From Flavobacterium lacus (GTDB taxonomy: Bacteria; Bacteroidota; Bacteroidia; Flavobacteriales; Flavobacteriaceae), in the NCBI RefSeq assembly GCF_003268815.1, contig NZ_QLSV01000008.1, forward strand, positions 120,291 through 184,290: a stretch of DNA of 64,000 nt, written 5' to 3'. Under the pieces are notes generated by a model, which worked only from the letters and a program-made list of their open reading frames with translations, did not search any database and was not told where the DNA came from. The stretch's first letter is position 1; each line of letters begins with the position of its first letter. Made by a program: the position numbers and the translations under genes. Shown piece by piece: positions 44,363 to 52,708 of this stretch.

Positions 44363-44995
44363 ATGAGTGAAAGAAAAAATGTATTAGTGGCTGGAGCCAA
44401 TGGAACCACAGGAAGAATTATCATTAATTTATTAAAAAAATCAGAGCACTATCAACCTATTGCGATGGTCAGAAAACAAGAGCAAAAAGACCGTTTTGAA
44501 AAGCAAGGCGTATTGGCGGTGCTTGCCGATTTAGAAGAAGATTTAAGCCATGCGGTAAAAAATGCCGATAAAGTAATTTTTGCGGCAGGATCAAAAGGTA
44601 AAAATAGTATAGGTGTAGATCAGGAAGGAGCAAAAAGTCTAATCGATGCTGCTAAAGACGCAGGACTCAAAAAGTTTGTGATGTTAAGTTCTATGGGAGC
44701 AGACGACCCAGCGGCAAGTGATGAGCTTGAAGATTATTTGAGAGCAAAGCAAAATGCTGACGAACATCTGCGTGCAAGTGGTTTGAATTACAGTATTGTT
44801 AGACCCGGCCATTTAACAGATGAAGCTGGAACAGGCAAAATTCAGCTTAAAGAAAAACTAAAAATTCAAGGAAGCATTTCAAGAGCAGATGTGGCTAAAA
44901 CATTGGTGGAAACCTTAGCGGATGACGTCAAGCAGAAACAAATTTTTCAAATTCTAAGCGGGGAAGTTCCAATAGCAAAAGCGCTACATTCCTGA
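44363..44995 (+). CDS. NAD(P)-binding atypical SDR (NmrA/YhfK-like)
   Basis: The protein has 210 residues. It has NVLVAGANGTTGRIIINLL (NAD(P)-binding GxxGxxG), AMVRKQEQ, ADKVIFAAGS, FVMLSSMGAD, and YSIVRPGHLTDE. This is the pattern of atypical SDRs of the YhfK/NAD(P)H-binding group, which lack the YxxxK pair and act as flavin or biliverdin-like reductases or as redox sensors. It is the last gene before the right 78-bp repeat. Confidence 0.87.
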   Translation: MSERKNVLVAGANGTTGRIIINLLKKSEHYQPIAMVRKQEQKDRFEKQGVLAVLADLEEDLSHAVKNADKVIFAAGSKGKNSIGVDQEGAKSLIDAAKDAGLKKFVMLSSMGADDPAASDELEDYLRAKQNADEHLRASGLNYSIVRPGHLTDEAGTGKIQLKEKLKIQGSISRADVAKTLVETLADDVKQKQIFQILSGEVPIAKALHS

Positions 44996-45089
44996 TAAAA
45001 TCAAATGATGAACAATCCATAGGTCGTTTGTAATACCATGTACACATTTGACAGAGAATAGGACCTTGCTTGTTTTAAATTGCTTTGAA

Positions 45090-45167
45090 TTGCTTTGAAT
45101 TGCTAAAATAAAGTGAAGTAACTTTAACCTATTCATAAATCTTAGTATCATTGTACTTTAATTGCAT
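45090..45167. repeat. 78-bp direct repeat, right copy (upstream region of the Crp/Fnr gene)
   Basis: Identical to 31185-31262. Just left of it the 10-bp unit TTGCTTTGAA is duplicated in tandem, which the left copy lacks. Inside, TTG near 45095 and TAACTTTA at 45119-45126 are spaced like a Bacteroidota promoter. The regulator ATG is 29 bases after the repeat end. The repeat is therefore likely to be the native promoter here. Confidence 0.95.
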
Positions 45168-45195
45168 AAAAGGTAAAGTCTAAAAAAACACTGCC

Positions 45196-45765
45196 ATGTT
45201 TTCCGTATTAAAATCATTTTTGGAGACAAAAACAACGTTGAACAACGATGCGGTGACCCACATTTGCTCACATTTTAAATTCCTACAAACCAATCGAAAC
45301 GAGATTTTAATCCGTTACAACGACCTCGCAAAACACTATTATTTTATCAACAAAGGCTGTGTGCGACTATTTACCATCACAAAAGAGGGGCAAGAAATTT
45401 CAAGGTATTTTGCGTATGAGGGAACTTTTGTGACTGCTCTGCCCAGTTTTATAGATCAAAAACCGGCAGAAGAGTTTTTGCAAACCATCGAAAAAGCCGA
45501 ATTATTGTCTATCAGTAGAGCGGACTTTTATAAATTAGTGCAGTCGTTTCCTGAATTTGCTAAAATTTACACCGAAATTCTCGAACTCGGATTCATTGTT
45601 GCCCAAAAAAGAATCTACGGTTTTCAAGGCTTTGATGCGATGGAAAAAGTAAAATGGGTCATCAAAAATCAACCACAATTGCTCCTTCGCGTCTCAAATA
45701 AAATGGCGGCTTCCTATTTGGGCATGTCACCTGCTACCCTCAGCAGAATAAAATCAAAATTATAA
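45196..45765 (+). CDS. Crp/Fnr-family transcriptional regulator
   Basis: The protein has 189 residues. A cyclic-nucleotide-binding-like fold (YNDLAKHYYFINKGCVRLFT, ISRYFAYEG) fills residues of about 25-115, and the long dimer helix follows. The C-terminal HTH is short (SNKMAASYLGMSPATLSRIK). No cysteine cluster for a FeS centre is present. This is the common small Bacteroidota type that responds to an unknown signal. Its upstream region is the right 78-bp repeat. It may control the exported GlcG-like and hydroxyisourate hydrolase genes that follow. Confidence 0.9.
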   Translation: MFSVLKSFLETKTTLNNDAVTHICSHFKFLQTNRNEILIRYNDLAKHYYFINKGCVRLFTITKEGQEISRYFAYEGTFVTALPSFIDQKPAEEFLQTIEKAELLSISRADFYKLVQSFPEFAKIYTEILELGFIVAQKRIYGFQGFDAMEKVKWVIKNQPQLLLRVSNKMAASYLGMSPATLSRIKSKL

Positions 45766-45829
45766 AAGTGTTGACCTAGAACAACAGTTTTGGTTTTTTG
45801 GCACACTAACTTTGCTGAAAAATTGAACC

Positions 45830-46357
45830 ATGAACTATTACGTACTCCTACTTACCTTCTTTTCATCAATGGGATACAGCCAGAAACAGATGGATGAAAA
45901 AGCAACACCGCAAACCCAAAACAGTTACCTCCAACCGGCTTTTCAACTCACACAAAAGGCTGCTTTTGAATTGCTGAATCGTGCCAATCAACAAGCAACA
46001 AACCTAAACAAACGGGTTTCCATTGCCATTTTAGACAATGCCGGGAACAACCTAGTGCTGGCTAAAGGCGATGACGTGGGTCCACACAATACCGAAGCGG
46101 CAAGACGAAAAGCCTACACCGCATTATCCACCAAAACAGCGACCTGGGTGTTGCTGCGAAATGCCGAAAAGAACAGCGACACTAAGAACCTCACGACGCT
46201 ACCGGAACTGCTTTTACTGAGTGGCGGGTGTCCGATTTGGTATGACGGAAAGGTCATCGGGAGCGTTGGCGTAGCCGGTGGTGGAAGTCCAGAAAATGAT
46301 GATCGCATTGCCAAAGCGGCATCGTTACCGGAATATGGCATTACAACAACAAATTAA
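45830..46357 (+). CDS. Exported GlcG/HbpS-like heme-binding family protein (DUF336)
   Basis: The protein has 175 residues with a short signal peptide (YYVLLLTFFSSMGYSQ). The GlcG/HbpS fold shows as LTQKAAFELLNRANQQA, VSIAILDNAGNNLVLAKGD, RKAYTALSTKTAT and IGSVGVAGGGSPENDDRIAKAA. HbpS binds heme and senses redox state; GlcG is of unknown role in glycolate use. The exported form here sits 21 nt before an exported hydroxyisourate hydrolase, so the two are co-transcribed. The function is not settled. Confidence 0.85.
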   Translation: MNYYVLLLTFFSSMGYSQKQMDEKATPQTQNSYLQPAFQLTQKAAFELLNRANQQATNLNKRVSIAILDNAGNNLVLAKGDDVGPHNTEAARRKAYTALSTKTATWVLLRNAEKNSDTKNLTTLPELLLLSGGCPIWYDGKVIGSVGVAGGGSPENDDRIAKAASLPEYGITTTN

Positions 46358-46378
46358 ATAACCCTTATAATAACTTTT

Positions 46379-46786
46379 ATGAAAAATTCAATCCTTCTCT
46401 TTTTATTCGTTTTAATAACGATACCCGCTAGTGCACAAACCAATACACATCAATTATCAAGTCACATTTTAGATATTTCCAAAGGTGTGCCGGTCGCCAA
46501 TGTGACGATAAAACTCGAACAAATGAACGAAAAAACTGCAACATGGTTTTTTGTTGATGAGAAAAAAACAGACAAAAATGGCAGAATCACCGACTTTCTG
46601 AGTACCGAAAAAAACAATAATGGCATCTACAAACTAACGTACTTTACGAGTGCGTATTTTAAAGAAAACAACATAGAAAGTTTCTATCCCTTTATCGAAG
46701 TGGTTTTTCAAATCAAAGACAAAACCCATTACCATGTTCCCATCACGCTATCTGCATTTGGTTATGCCACCTATAGAGGAAACTAA
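46379..46786 (+). CDS. Exported 5-hydroxyisourate hydrolase (transthyretin-like)
   Basis: The protein has 135 residues with a signal peptide (LFLFVLITIPASAQ). The family pattern is intact: LSSHILDISKGVPVANVTI, the Arg in NGRITDF, FYPFIEVVFQI, and the end HYHVPITLSAFGYATYRGN. The C-terminal tetrapeptide is YRGN rather than YRGS. The enzyme hydrolyses 5-hydroxyisourate in the uric acid pathway. No urate oxidase or OHCU decarboxylase is near, and the protein is exported. A substrate from outside, or another role, is therefore possible. A terminator follows. Confidence 0.88.
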   Translation: MKNSILLFLFVLITIPASAQTNTHQLSSHILDISKGVPVANVTIKLEQMNEKTATWFFVDEKKTDKNGRITDFLSTEKNNNGIYKLTYFTSAYFKENNIESFYPFIEVVFQIKDKTHYHVPITLSAFGYATYRGN

Positions 46787-46799
46787 GTAAGTAACAAAC

Positions 46800-46840
46800 G
46801 GAGAGGCAGTAGCGAAAAGAGTAGTCCTCTCCATTTTTTT
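46800..46840 (+). terminator. Rho-independent terminator after the hydroxyisourate hydrolase gene
   Basis: GGAGAGG (46800-46806) pairs with CCTCTCC (46826-46832), followed by A and seven T. It ends the Crp-GlcG-hydrolase group or at least the last two genes. Confidence 0.8.
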
Positions 46841-46951
46841 CCGTCAACGGTTGCCGCTACAATGCAGCTGGTTATTGATACCTAACCACTTTGCCATAGG
46901 CAATTATTCGGAGGCTTTACAAGTCAAAAGCATGATGCTGCAAACTTTTTT

Positions 46952-49651
46952 TTACATCTTTTTACCATACCGAAGGTGATACAATACTTTGTACAATTCG
47001 CCCATCCAGAGAATCGAAGAGGCTAAGGCAGCAAACACCAAAAACTCTATAAACGAAATCGGATTAAAATGAAATAATTCTGCAAAAAACGGAATTTCTA
47101 TAATCATCACTTGAATCGTGATTGAAATAATTAAACCAATGTTCACCCATTTATTGGAAAATAAACCAATCGTAAAAGCCGAATGACGGATGGACCGCAT
47201 GTTGAACATGTTGAACAATTGACAAAATGCAATAACCACAAAAGCGGCCGTTCTAGCCTTTTCAATTCCCTCCGGTAAATAGTAGTTAAAAACACTCAAT
47301 GTCAATGTTGCCATCAAAACAGCATTAATCAATAAAAAAGGAATGACGCTTTTGTTTAAGATTTTTTCTTTGGGATTCATGGGAGCTTGTTCCAATTCAT
47401 CGCCATGTCCTTTCTCTGTGGCCATCGTCGTTGTACAAGTGCCGTCGGTAACCAAGTTCAACCATAGGATTTGTGTAGCAGTTAACGGAATAGGCAAGCC
47501 CATAAAGATGGCCGACAATAAGGTAACTACCTCCGAAAAGTTGGTGGTGAGTAAAAAGAAACTGGTTTGTCTTACGTTATTAAAAACTACCCGCCCCTCT
47601 TGAATCGCTTTTACGATGGTAGAAAAATTATCGTCTGCTAGCACAACTTGAGCAGCATCACGGGCCACATCTGTTCCCATAATTCCCATGGCCACGCCTA
47701 CGTCGGCTTTTTTGAGAGCAGGAGCATCGTTCACACCATCGCCGGTCATGGCAATCAATTCGCCTTTCGCTTGCAGTGTCGTGGCAATTCGCAACTTCAT
47801 CTGTGGGGTTAGCCGGGCAAAAACACGGGTTTCCATGATGGCTTTCTCAAACTCTTTCTCATCCAATTGTTGGAGTTGGGTTTCGGTCAGACCCAAGTAG
47901 GAAGAATGATCATTCTCCGAAATAATGTGCGTGGCTTTTGCAATGGCAATGCCGGTGTTGATGTGGTCTCCTGTTGCCATAATCACCCTAATTCCGGCTT
48001 TGTGACAAGCATCAACTGCCTCTTTTACATCCGGACGCGGTGGGTCAATCATTCCGGCGATGCCTAAAAAAGTAAGGGCGTTTACATCCTGCTCTTTAAG
48101 TTGATCGTGGCTCGTCACCGTTTCTTTTTTGGCCAAAGCAATCACCCGCATGGCATCACCGGACCACTGCTCAATCTGTTTTCGCATTTCCTCCTTGACC
48201 GATTCTTCAAAATGAACGATCGTATTTTTATACGCCACGGAGGTGCAATGATCCAGAATTCTCTCCGGAGCACCAATGACAAAAATTTCTTTGTGAGCTC
48301 CATTTTGAATCAATGTAGCACGCATTTTTAGCGTAGCACTAAAAGGCAAATCGTCTACTTTAACGCAATGCGTTTGCTTTTTGGGAAACACTCCTCCTTT
48401 TCTGGCCAACGCCAACAAAGCTCCTTCGGTAGGGTCACCTACTAACTGATAGGTGTCACTTTCGGTATCGTGACGGATATCACTATTATTGCTAAAAGCC
48501 GCCACCCGCAGCAATGCTTGCAAAGTGGGCTGGTTTTCTATTTCGGTTATGTTTCCCTCACGGTGAAAATTACCAATGGGAGACCATCCTTCGCCACTGA
48601 TTTCCCACGGCGTCTCTCCGGACACCATGACTTTTCTAACAGTTAAAGTATTTTGAGTCAGTGTGCCGGTTTTGTCTGTAATAATGGTTGTTACGGCTCC
48701 CAATGTTTCTGTGGCACTAAACTCGCGAACAATAGCATTTTGCTTGCTCATATTGTGGGCTCCGATAGCCAGAACAATGGCAAGTACCGCCGGAAGTCCT
48801 TCCGGTATGGAAGAAACCAAGGCAGCAATGGCAATCATTAATGTTTCGTCCAAACTCTGCTTTCGGATAAAGTACGCCACCGTAAACAAGGTCAACGCAC
48901 TAATTAGCGCAATAAACCCCATTTGTCTCGCGAGCTCGTTGGTTTTCTTTTGAAAATTTGTCAACCCATGTTTAATGGAATCGAGCGAATGGGCAATTTC
49001 TCCCAACGCAGTTTTCATTCCGGTTCCGGTTACTATCGCTCTACCGTATCCGCCGGAAATAAAGGTTCCTTTGTATACTGTATTTTTCCGATCTGCCAGA
49101 GGTAGCTCTTCCGGCAGGTCGATTGCCAGTTTATTAACCGGTAATGATTCTCCGGTAAGCGGTGCTTCAATGGCTCTAAGGTTTTTGGCTAAAAAAAGAC
49201 GGGCATCTGCCGGAATACTATCGCCTTCCTCCAAAATAATAATATCCCCCGGGACTAATTCTGCTGCCGCAACGGTTTTTTTTACGCCGTCGCGAATGAC
49301 TTTGGCCGAAGTTTTAAGGTATGATTTTAAAGAGGCTACTGCTTTTTCGGCTTTCCATTCTTGTAGAAATCCAATAAACGTATTAATCAGTATAACGGCT
49401 ACTATTAAATAAGCATCCACTTCATGACCTGTGAACAGCGAAATAACAGCCGCAAGAAAAAGAATAAGAATGAGGGTGCTCTTGAACTGTTTCAAAAAAA
49501 GCATCCACCACGCTCGTCCACCGGTTTCCTGAATTTCATTTTTCCCATATTCTTGTTGCCTTTTGGGAATGTCACTTTCAGAAAGCCCTCCCCTTTCAGT
49601 GGTTTGATAAAATTCAAATAATTCTAGTGCAGTTTTTTGATAGGCTTTCAT
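46952..49651 (-). CDS. P2A-type cation ATPase (Ca2+-ATPase/PacL-like), full length
   Basis: The protein has 899 residues. It has the cation-ATPase N domain, TGES, M4 SSIPEGLPAVLA, phosphorylation site DKTGTLTQNT (Asp326), GDGVNDAPAL, and M6 WLNLVTDGTCTT. M6 therefore keeps Asn, Thr and Asp of the SERCA-type site II. Ten membrane helices are visible. This fits a Ca2+-exporting (or Mn2+) pump. It differs from the shorter pump at 31912, which lacks these M6 residues. It is a single-gene unit on the - strand. Confidence 0.92.
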   Translation of the reverse strand: MKAYQKTALELFEFYQTTERGGLSESDIPKRQQEYGKNEIQETGGRAWWMLFLKQFKSTLILILFLAAVISLFTGHEVDAYLIVAVILINTFIGFLQEWKAEKAVASLKSYLKTSAKVIRDGVKKTVAAAELVPGDIIILEEGDSIPADARLFLAKNLRAIEAPLTGESLPVNKLAIDLPEELPLADRKNTVYKGTFISGGYGRAIVTGTGMKTALGEIAHSLDSIKHGLTNFQKKTNELARQMGFIALISALTLFTVAYFIRKQSLDETLMIAIAALVSSIPEGLPAVLAIVLAIGAHNMSKQNAIVREFSATETLGAVTTIITDKTGTLTQNTLTVRKVMVSGETPWEISGEGWSPIGNFHREGNITEIENQPTLQALLRVAAFSNNSDIRHDTESDTYQLVGDPTEGALLALARKGGVFPKKQTHCVKVDDLPFSATLKMRATLIQNGAHKEIFVIGAPERILDHCTSVAYKNTIVHFEESVKEEMRKQIEQWSGDAMRVIALAKKETVTSHDQLKEQDVNALTFLGIAGMIDPPRPDVKEAVDACHKAGIRVIMATGDHINTGIAIAKATHIISENDHSSYLGLTETQLQQLDEKEFEKAIMETRVFARLTPQMKLRIATTLQAKGELIAMTGDGVNDAPALKKADVGVAMGIMGTDVARDAAQVVLADDNFSTIVKAIQEGRVVFNNVRQTSFFLLTTNFSEVVTLLSAIFMGLPIPLTATQILWLNLVTDGTCTTTMATEKGHGDELEQAPMNPKEKILNKSVIPFLLINAVLMATLTLSVFNYYLPEGIEKARTAAFVVIAFCQLFNMFNMRSIRHSAFTIGLFSNKWVNIGLIISITIQVMIIEIPFFAELFHFNPISFIEFLVFAALASSILWMGELYKVLYHLRYGKKM

Positions 49652-49854
49652 TAGTCATAGTTTACAAGCGTAAGTTACTGATTTTATATGGTTTAGAAAA
49701 TGACTTTTGTCATAATTGAAGGAAGAACACACTTTATTTTGATTCTCATTACATCAAAGACATTGACAGGATAAATCTTTCTTCCCAAAAATGACACATT
49801 ATTCAGACCTAAACCTTTTTACGTTCACCTGAAAAGAATAACATAAAAACAACA

Positions 49855-49882
49855 TTGGTATAACTATTTTACAATAACTTTA
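49855..49882 (+). promoter_or_regulatory. Possible promoter TTG-N17-TAACTTTA for the pyruvate kinase gene
   Basis: TTG at 49855-49857 and TAACTTTA at 49875-49882 have a 17-base spacer. The -7 box lacks the final G. The start would be near 49888, about 48 bases before the ATG. Confidence 0.35.
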
Positions 49883-49935
49883 TTCATTAAAAACAACCCG
49901 ATAAATTACACTAATAAGTCTTAAATTTATTCACA

Positions 49936-51468
49936 ATGACTATTGAAAAATTGATTGCCGAATTAGATGAAATATTACAAAGGATCATTGAAAACGAGTC
50001 AAAAATTGATAAAACAATCGCTAATATCCATCCAACGCATCGATTGAGTGCAAAAAACTTGTATCGCTATTTGTTACTGAGAAGTTTTGATTTGCGAAAA
50101 TACCACGACAGTCTATCTGATTTTGGTGTTTCATCACTAGCTACTTCCGAAGGATATGTTTACAGTAACTTATACAACGTGATTAAAAATTTAAAATTAA
50201 TACACGGGGTTCCGGTTGAAGAAAAGTCTGCGATTGAAATTATCGGTCACAAAAAAAGTAAACTTATCATTAAAAAAAATGCACTTCAATTATTTAAGGC
50301 AGTAAACAAAAATCATTTTATAGACATCATGGTTACACTGCCGAATGAAGCAGCCACCGACAAATCGATTATCGAAAAAATGGTGCAAAGCGGTATGGAA
50401 ATTGCCCGTATTAACTTAAGTCACGGCGATAGTGCTATATGGAGCAAAATGGTTCAGTATATTCATGAAATAAACCGCGAAACCAAGCGTGAAATTATTA
50501 TTTACATGGACTTGTCCGGTCCCAAACTGCGCACAGCCCCCATAGAAATTCGCAAAAAGAAAGGAAAAAGCAAATGCTACATTACACTTCAGGAGGGCGA
50601 ACATATTATCTTGACCAAAAAAGATACAAAAGGCAAAACATCAAAATTTGGAAAAAATAATGAGCAACGCAAAAAAGCGGAAATCGGTGTACAACTCCCA
50701 CAAATAATCGACGATGTGCAAATTGGTCATCGCGTATTTTTTGATGACGGCATGATTGAATCAATCGCTATTTCAAAAACAGACGAAGCGGTTGAGTTAG
50801 TAATTACGCGATGCTACAAGTCAAAACTAGCCTCTGAAAAAGGAATTAACTTACCTGATACAAAACTAAACCTTCCTGCATTAACAGAACGCGATATTGA
50901 AAACTTACCCTTCGTTTGCAAATATGCGGATATTGTTGGGTATTCATTTGTGAGAACCGCCGAAGATGTAAACTTTTTATATGAACAATTGCAATTGAAT
51001 CATGCAACTGATATCGGTGTTGTTTTTAAAATTGAGAACAAAGAAGCCTTTGAAAATCTGCCTTTTATCCTTTTGGAAGGGATGAAAAGACCCACAATTG
51101 GGGTAATGGTAGCCCGAGGTGATTTGGCTGTGGAAATTGGCTTTGAAAGAAGTTCAGAAGTACAAAATGAAATACTTTGGATTTGCGAAGCAGCCCATAT
51201 TCCGGTCATATGGGCAACACAAGTGCTGGAAAATCTTGCTAAAACGGGAATACCTACGCGAGCAGAAATTAGTGATGTAGTGCAAGGTGTGCAAGCAGAA
51301 TGCATCATGCTCAATAAAGGTCCGTACATCAATGACGCAATTGTTTTATTAAAAAATATTTTGGTGCGAATGGAGGCCCATTCCTTCAAGAAAAAAAATT
51401 CATTACGGGCACTTAACATCGCAAAAAACGCATTGGATCAATTGATGAAAAACGAGGTAGATTCTTAA
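49936..51468 (+). CDS. Atypical pyruvate kinase with N-terminal extension and no C-terminal regulatory domain
   Basis: The protein has 510 residues. The first about 125 are an all-helical extension (ELDEILQRIIENESKID, SAKNLYRYLLLRSFDLRKYH) absent from standard pyruvate kinase. The catalytic TIM barrel follows: GMEIARINLSHGD, LSGPKLRT, FKIENKEAF (catalytic Lys and metal Glu), GVMVARGDLAVEIG and ATQVLENLAKTGIPTRAE. The usual allosteric C-domain of about 120 residues is missing. The enzyme would convert PEP and ADP to pyruvate and ATP without fructose-bisphosphate control. It is unlikely to be the only housekeeping copy. It stands alone among stress and ion pump genes. Confidence 0.88.
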   Translation: MTIEKLIAELDEILQRIIENESKIDKTIANIHPTHRLSAKNLYRYLLLRSFDLRKYHDSLSDFGVSSLATSEGYVYSNLYNVIKNLKLIHGVPVEEKSAIEIIGHKKSKLIIKKNALQLFKAVNKNHFIDIMVTLPNEAATDKSIIEKMVQSGMEIARINLSHGDSAIWSKMVQYIHEINRETKREIIIYMDLSGPKLRTAPIEIRKKKGKSKCYITLQEGEHIILTKKDTKGKTSKFGKNNEQRKKAEIGVQLPQIIDDVQIGHRVFFDDGMIESIAISKTDEAVELVITRCYKSKLASEKGINLPDTKLNLPALTERDIENLPFVCKYADIVGYSFVRTAEDVNFLYEQLQLNHATDIGVVFKIENKEAFENLPFILLEGMKRPTIGVMVARGDLAVEIGFERSSEVQNEILWICEAAHIPVIWATQVLENLAKTGIPTRAEISDVVQGVQAECIMLNKGPYINDAIVLLKNILVRMEAHSFKKKNSLRALNIAKNALDQLMKNEVDS

Positions 51469-51532
51469 AGAGCGTGCTTCATAGTTCCTGTTGATTTCAA
51501 AAATTTCGTGGGTCAAACAAACAACACTCACA

Positions 51533-52708
51533 TCAAAACAAACCGCGAATCGGGTCCTGTTGAATGTTGATTAATTTTGGATCAAACTTAAATTTGTCGT
51601 GTAATAACGTCGCATACACACTTCTAAAATCGATTTCGTGTATCAAATCTCCTTTGTCCAATTGACTTAAATTAGGATTGCTTCCCATTATTTTCCCTTT
51701 GTTGTTTCCGCCAATAATAAATACAGGGCCGGCTGTACCATGGTCGGTACCGGAACCGTTTTCTTTTACTCGCCGTCCAAATTCAGAAAAAATTACCGTG
51801 GTAACGCGGCTCAATAGATGATTTTCTTTTAAATCTTTATAAAATGAATAGACGGCATCGTTCATTATCGTCAGTTGTTTTTGGTGCGAAAGCAACTGAT
51901 TATTATGCGTATCAAAGCCATTAAGGGCGGTGTAATACACCTTTGAATTTAGATTTCCTTTAATCAATTTCGCAATCCATTCTAAATTTTTCGACAACGG
52001 ATTGTTGGCATAGGAAGCACTGAACCGTTGCGAATGTTGAAGTGCTTTGTTAATTTCGTCCATTCCTTCCAAGGAGGCAAATTGTAACTTTCTAACAAAG
52101 TCCAATTGCGGATTATCCGAGAGCATAAGTTCATTGCCGGATGTAGCATAATTTTTTATTCTATTTAAATCTTTAACCGTCATTCCGTTTGCGTTTGCTG
52201 CCTTTAAGGCTAAATTATCAACAGTATCGATGTTAAGCGACGGAAGTATTTCATCTTGACATTGAATGTCTAAAAATCGACCAAGCCAGCCATAATCTAT
52301 ATACTCATTGGTGCTGGAAGCCGTTTGCCAGATTTCCTGACTTCTAAAGTGCGAACGGTTGGGTTCCGGATATCCAACATTCTGCAAAACAGTAAGCTGT
52401 CCTTCTTGCAAAATAGTAGCCAAGTCCTTCAAGGCCGGATGAAATCCCATTCCGTTGATGGTACTGGTCACTTTTTCTTTTGAAATTCCCAACGTTGGAC
52501 GGTTAAAATAATACAACGGATTATCAAAAGGAATAAAGGTATTCAAACCATCGTTGCCACCATTCAATTGAATAAAAACCAACACGTTTTCGGTAGCAGC
52601 ACGATGAGCCGTCCACAAATGCTGTGCTGTTAAAAAGTGCGGCAAAAGCAACATCCCGCCTGTTCCGGTTGCTGTTAATTGAATAAATTTTCTGCGATGC
52701 ATAACCAT
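51533..52708 (-). CDS. DUF1501 protein with twin-arginine-like leader
   Basis: The protein has 391 residues. The leader MVMHRRKFIQLTATGTGG has a twin-Arg-like RRKF and a long hydrophobic run, so Tat export is possible. The DUF1501 pattern is clear: VLVFIQLNGGNDGLNTFIPF, the sulfatase-like NRSHFRSQEIWQT, NGFDTHNNQLLSHQKQL and VTTVIFSEFGRRVKENGSGTDHGTAG. The fold belongs to the alkaline phosphatase/sulfatase superfamily, but no substrate is known. The ATG overlaps the stop of the DUF1800 gene (TAATG), which is the usual pairing. Confidence 0.9.
   Translation of the reverse strand: MVMHRRKFIQLTATGTGGMLLLPHFLTAQHLWTAHRAATENVLVFIQLNGGNDGLNTFIPFDNPLYYFNRPTLGISKEKVTSTINGMGFHPALKDLATILQEGQLTVLQNVGYPEPNRSHFRSQEIWQTASSTNEYIDYGWLGRFLDIQCQDEILPSLNIDTVDNLALKAANANGMTVKDLNRIKNYATSGNELMLSDNPQLDFVRKLQFASLEGMDEINKALQHSQRFSASYANNPLSKNLEWIAKLIKGNLNSKVYYTALNGFDTHNNQLLSHQKQLTIMNDAVYSFYKDLKENHLLSRVTTVIFSEFGRRVKENGSGTDHGTAGPVFIIGGNNKGKIMGSNPNLSQLDKGDLIHEIDFRSVYATLLHDKFKFDPKLINIQQDPIRGLF

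Noticed and set aside
31912..45000. The 78-bp-bounded block as a classical integrative element
   Set aside because: No integrase, transposase, relaxase or tRNA attachment site is present. Only the direct repeats support movement, so it is reported as a repeat-bounded block and not as a mobile element.
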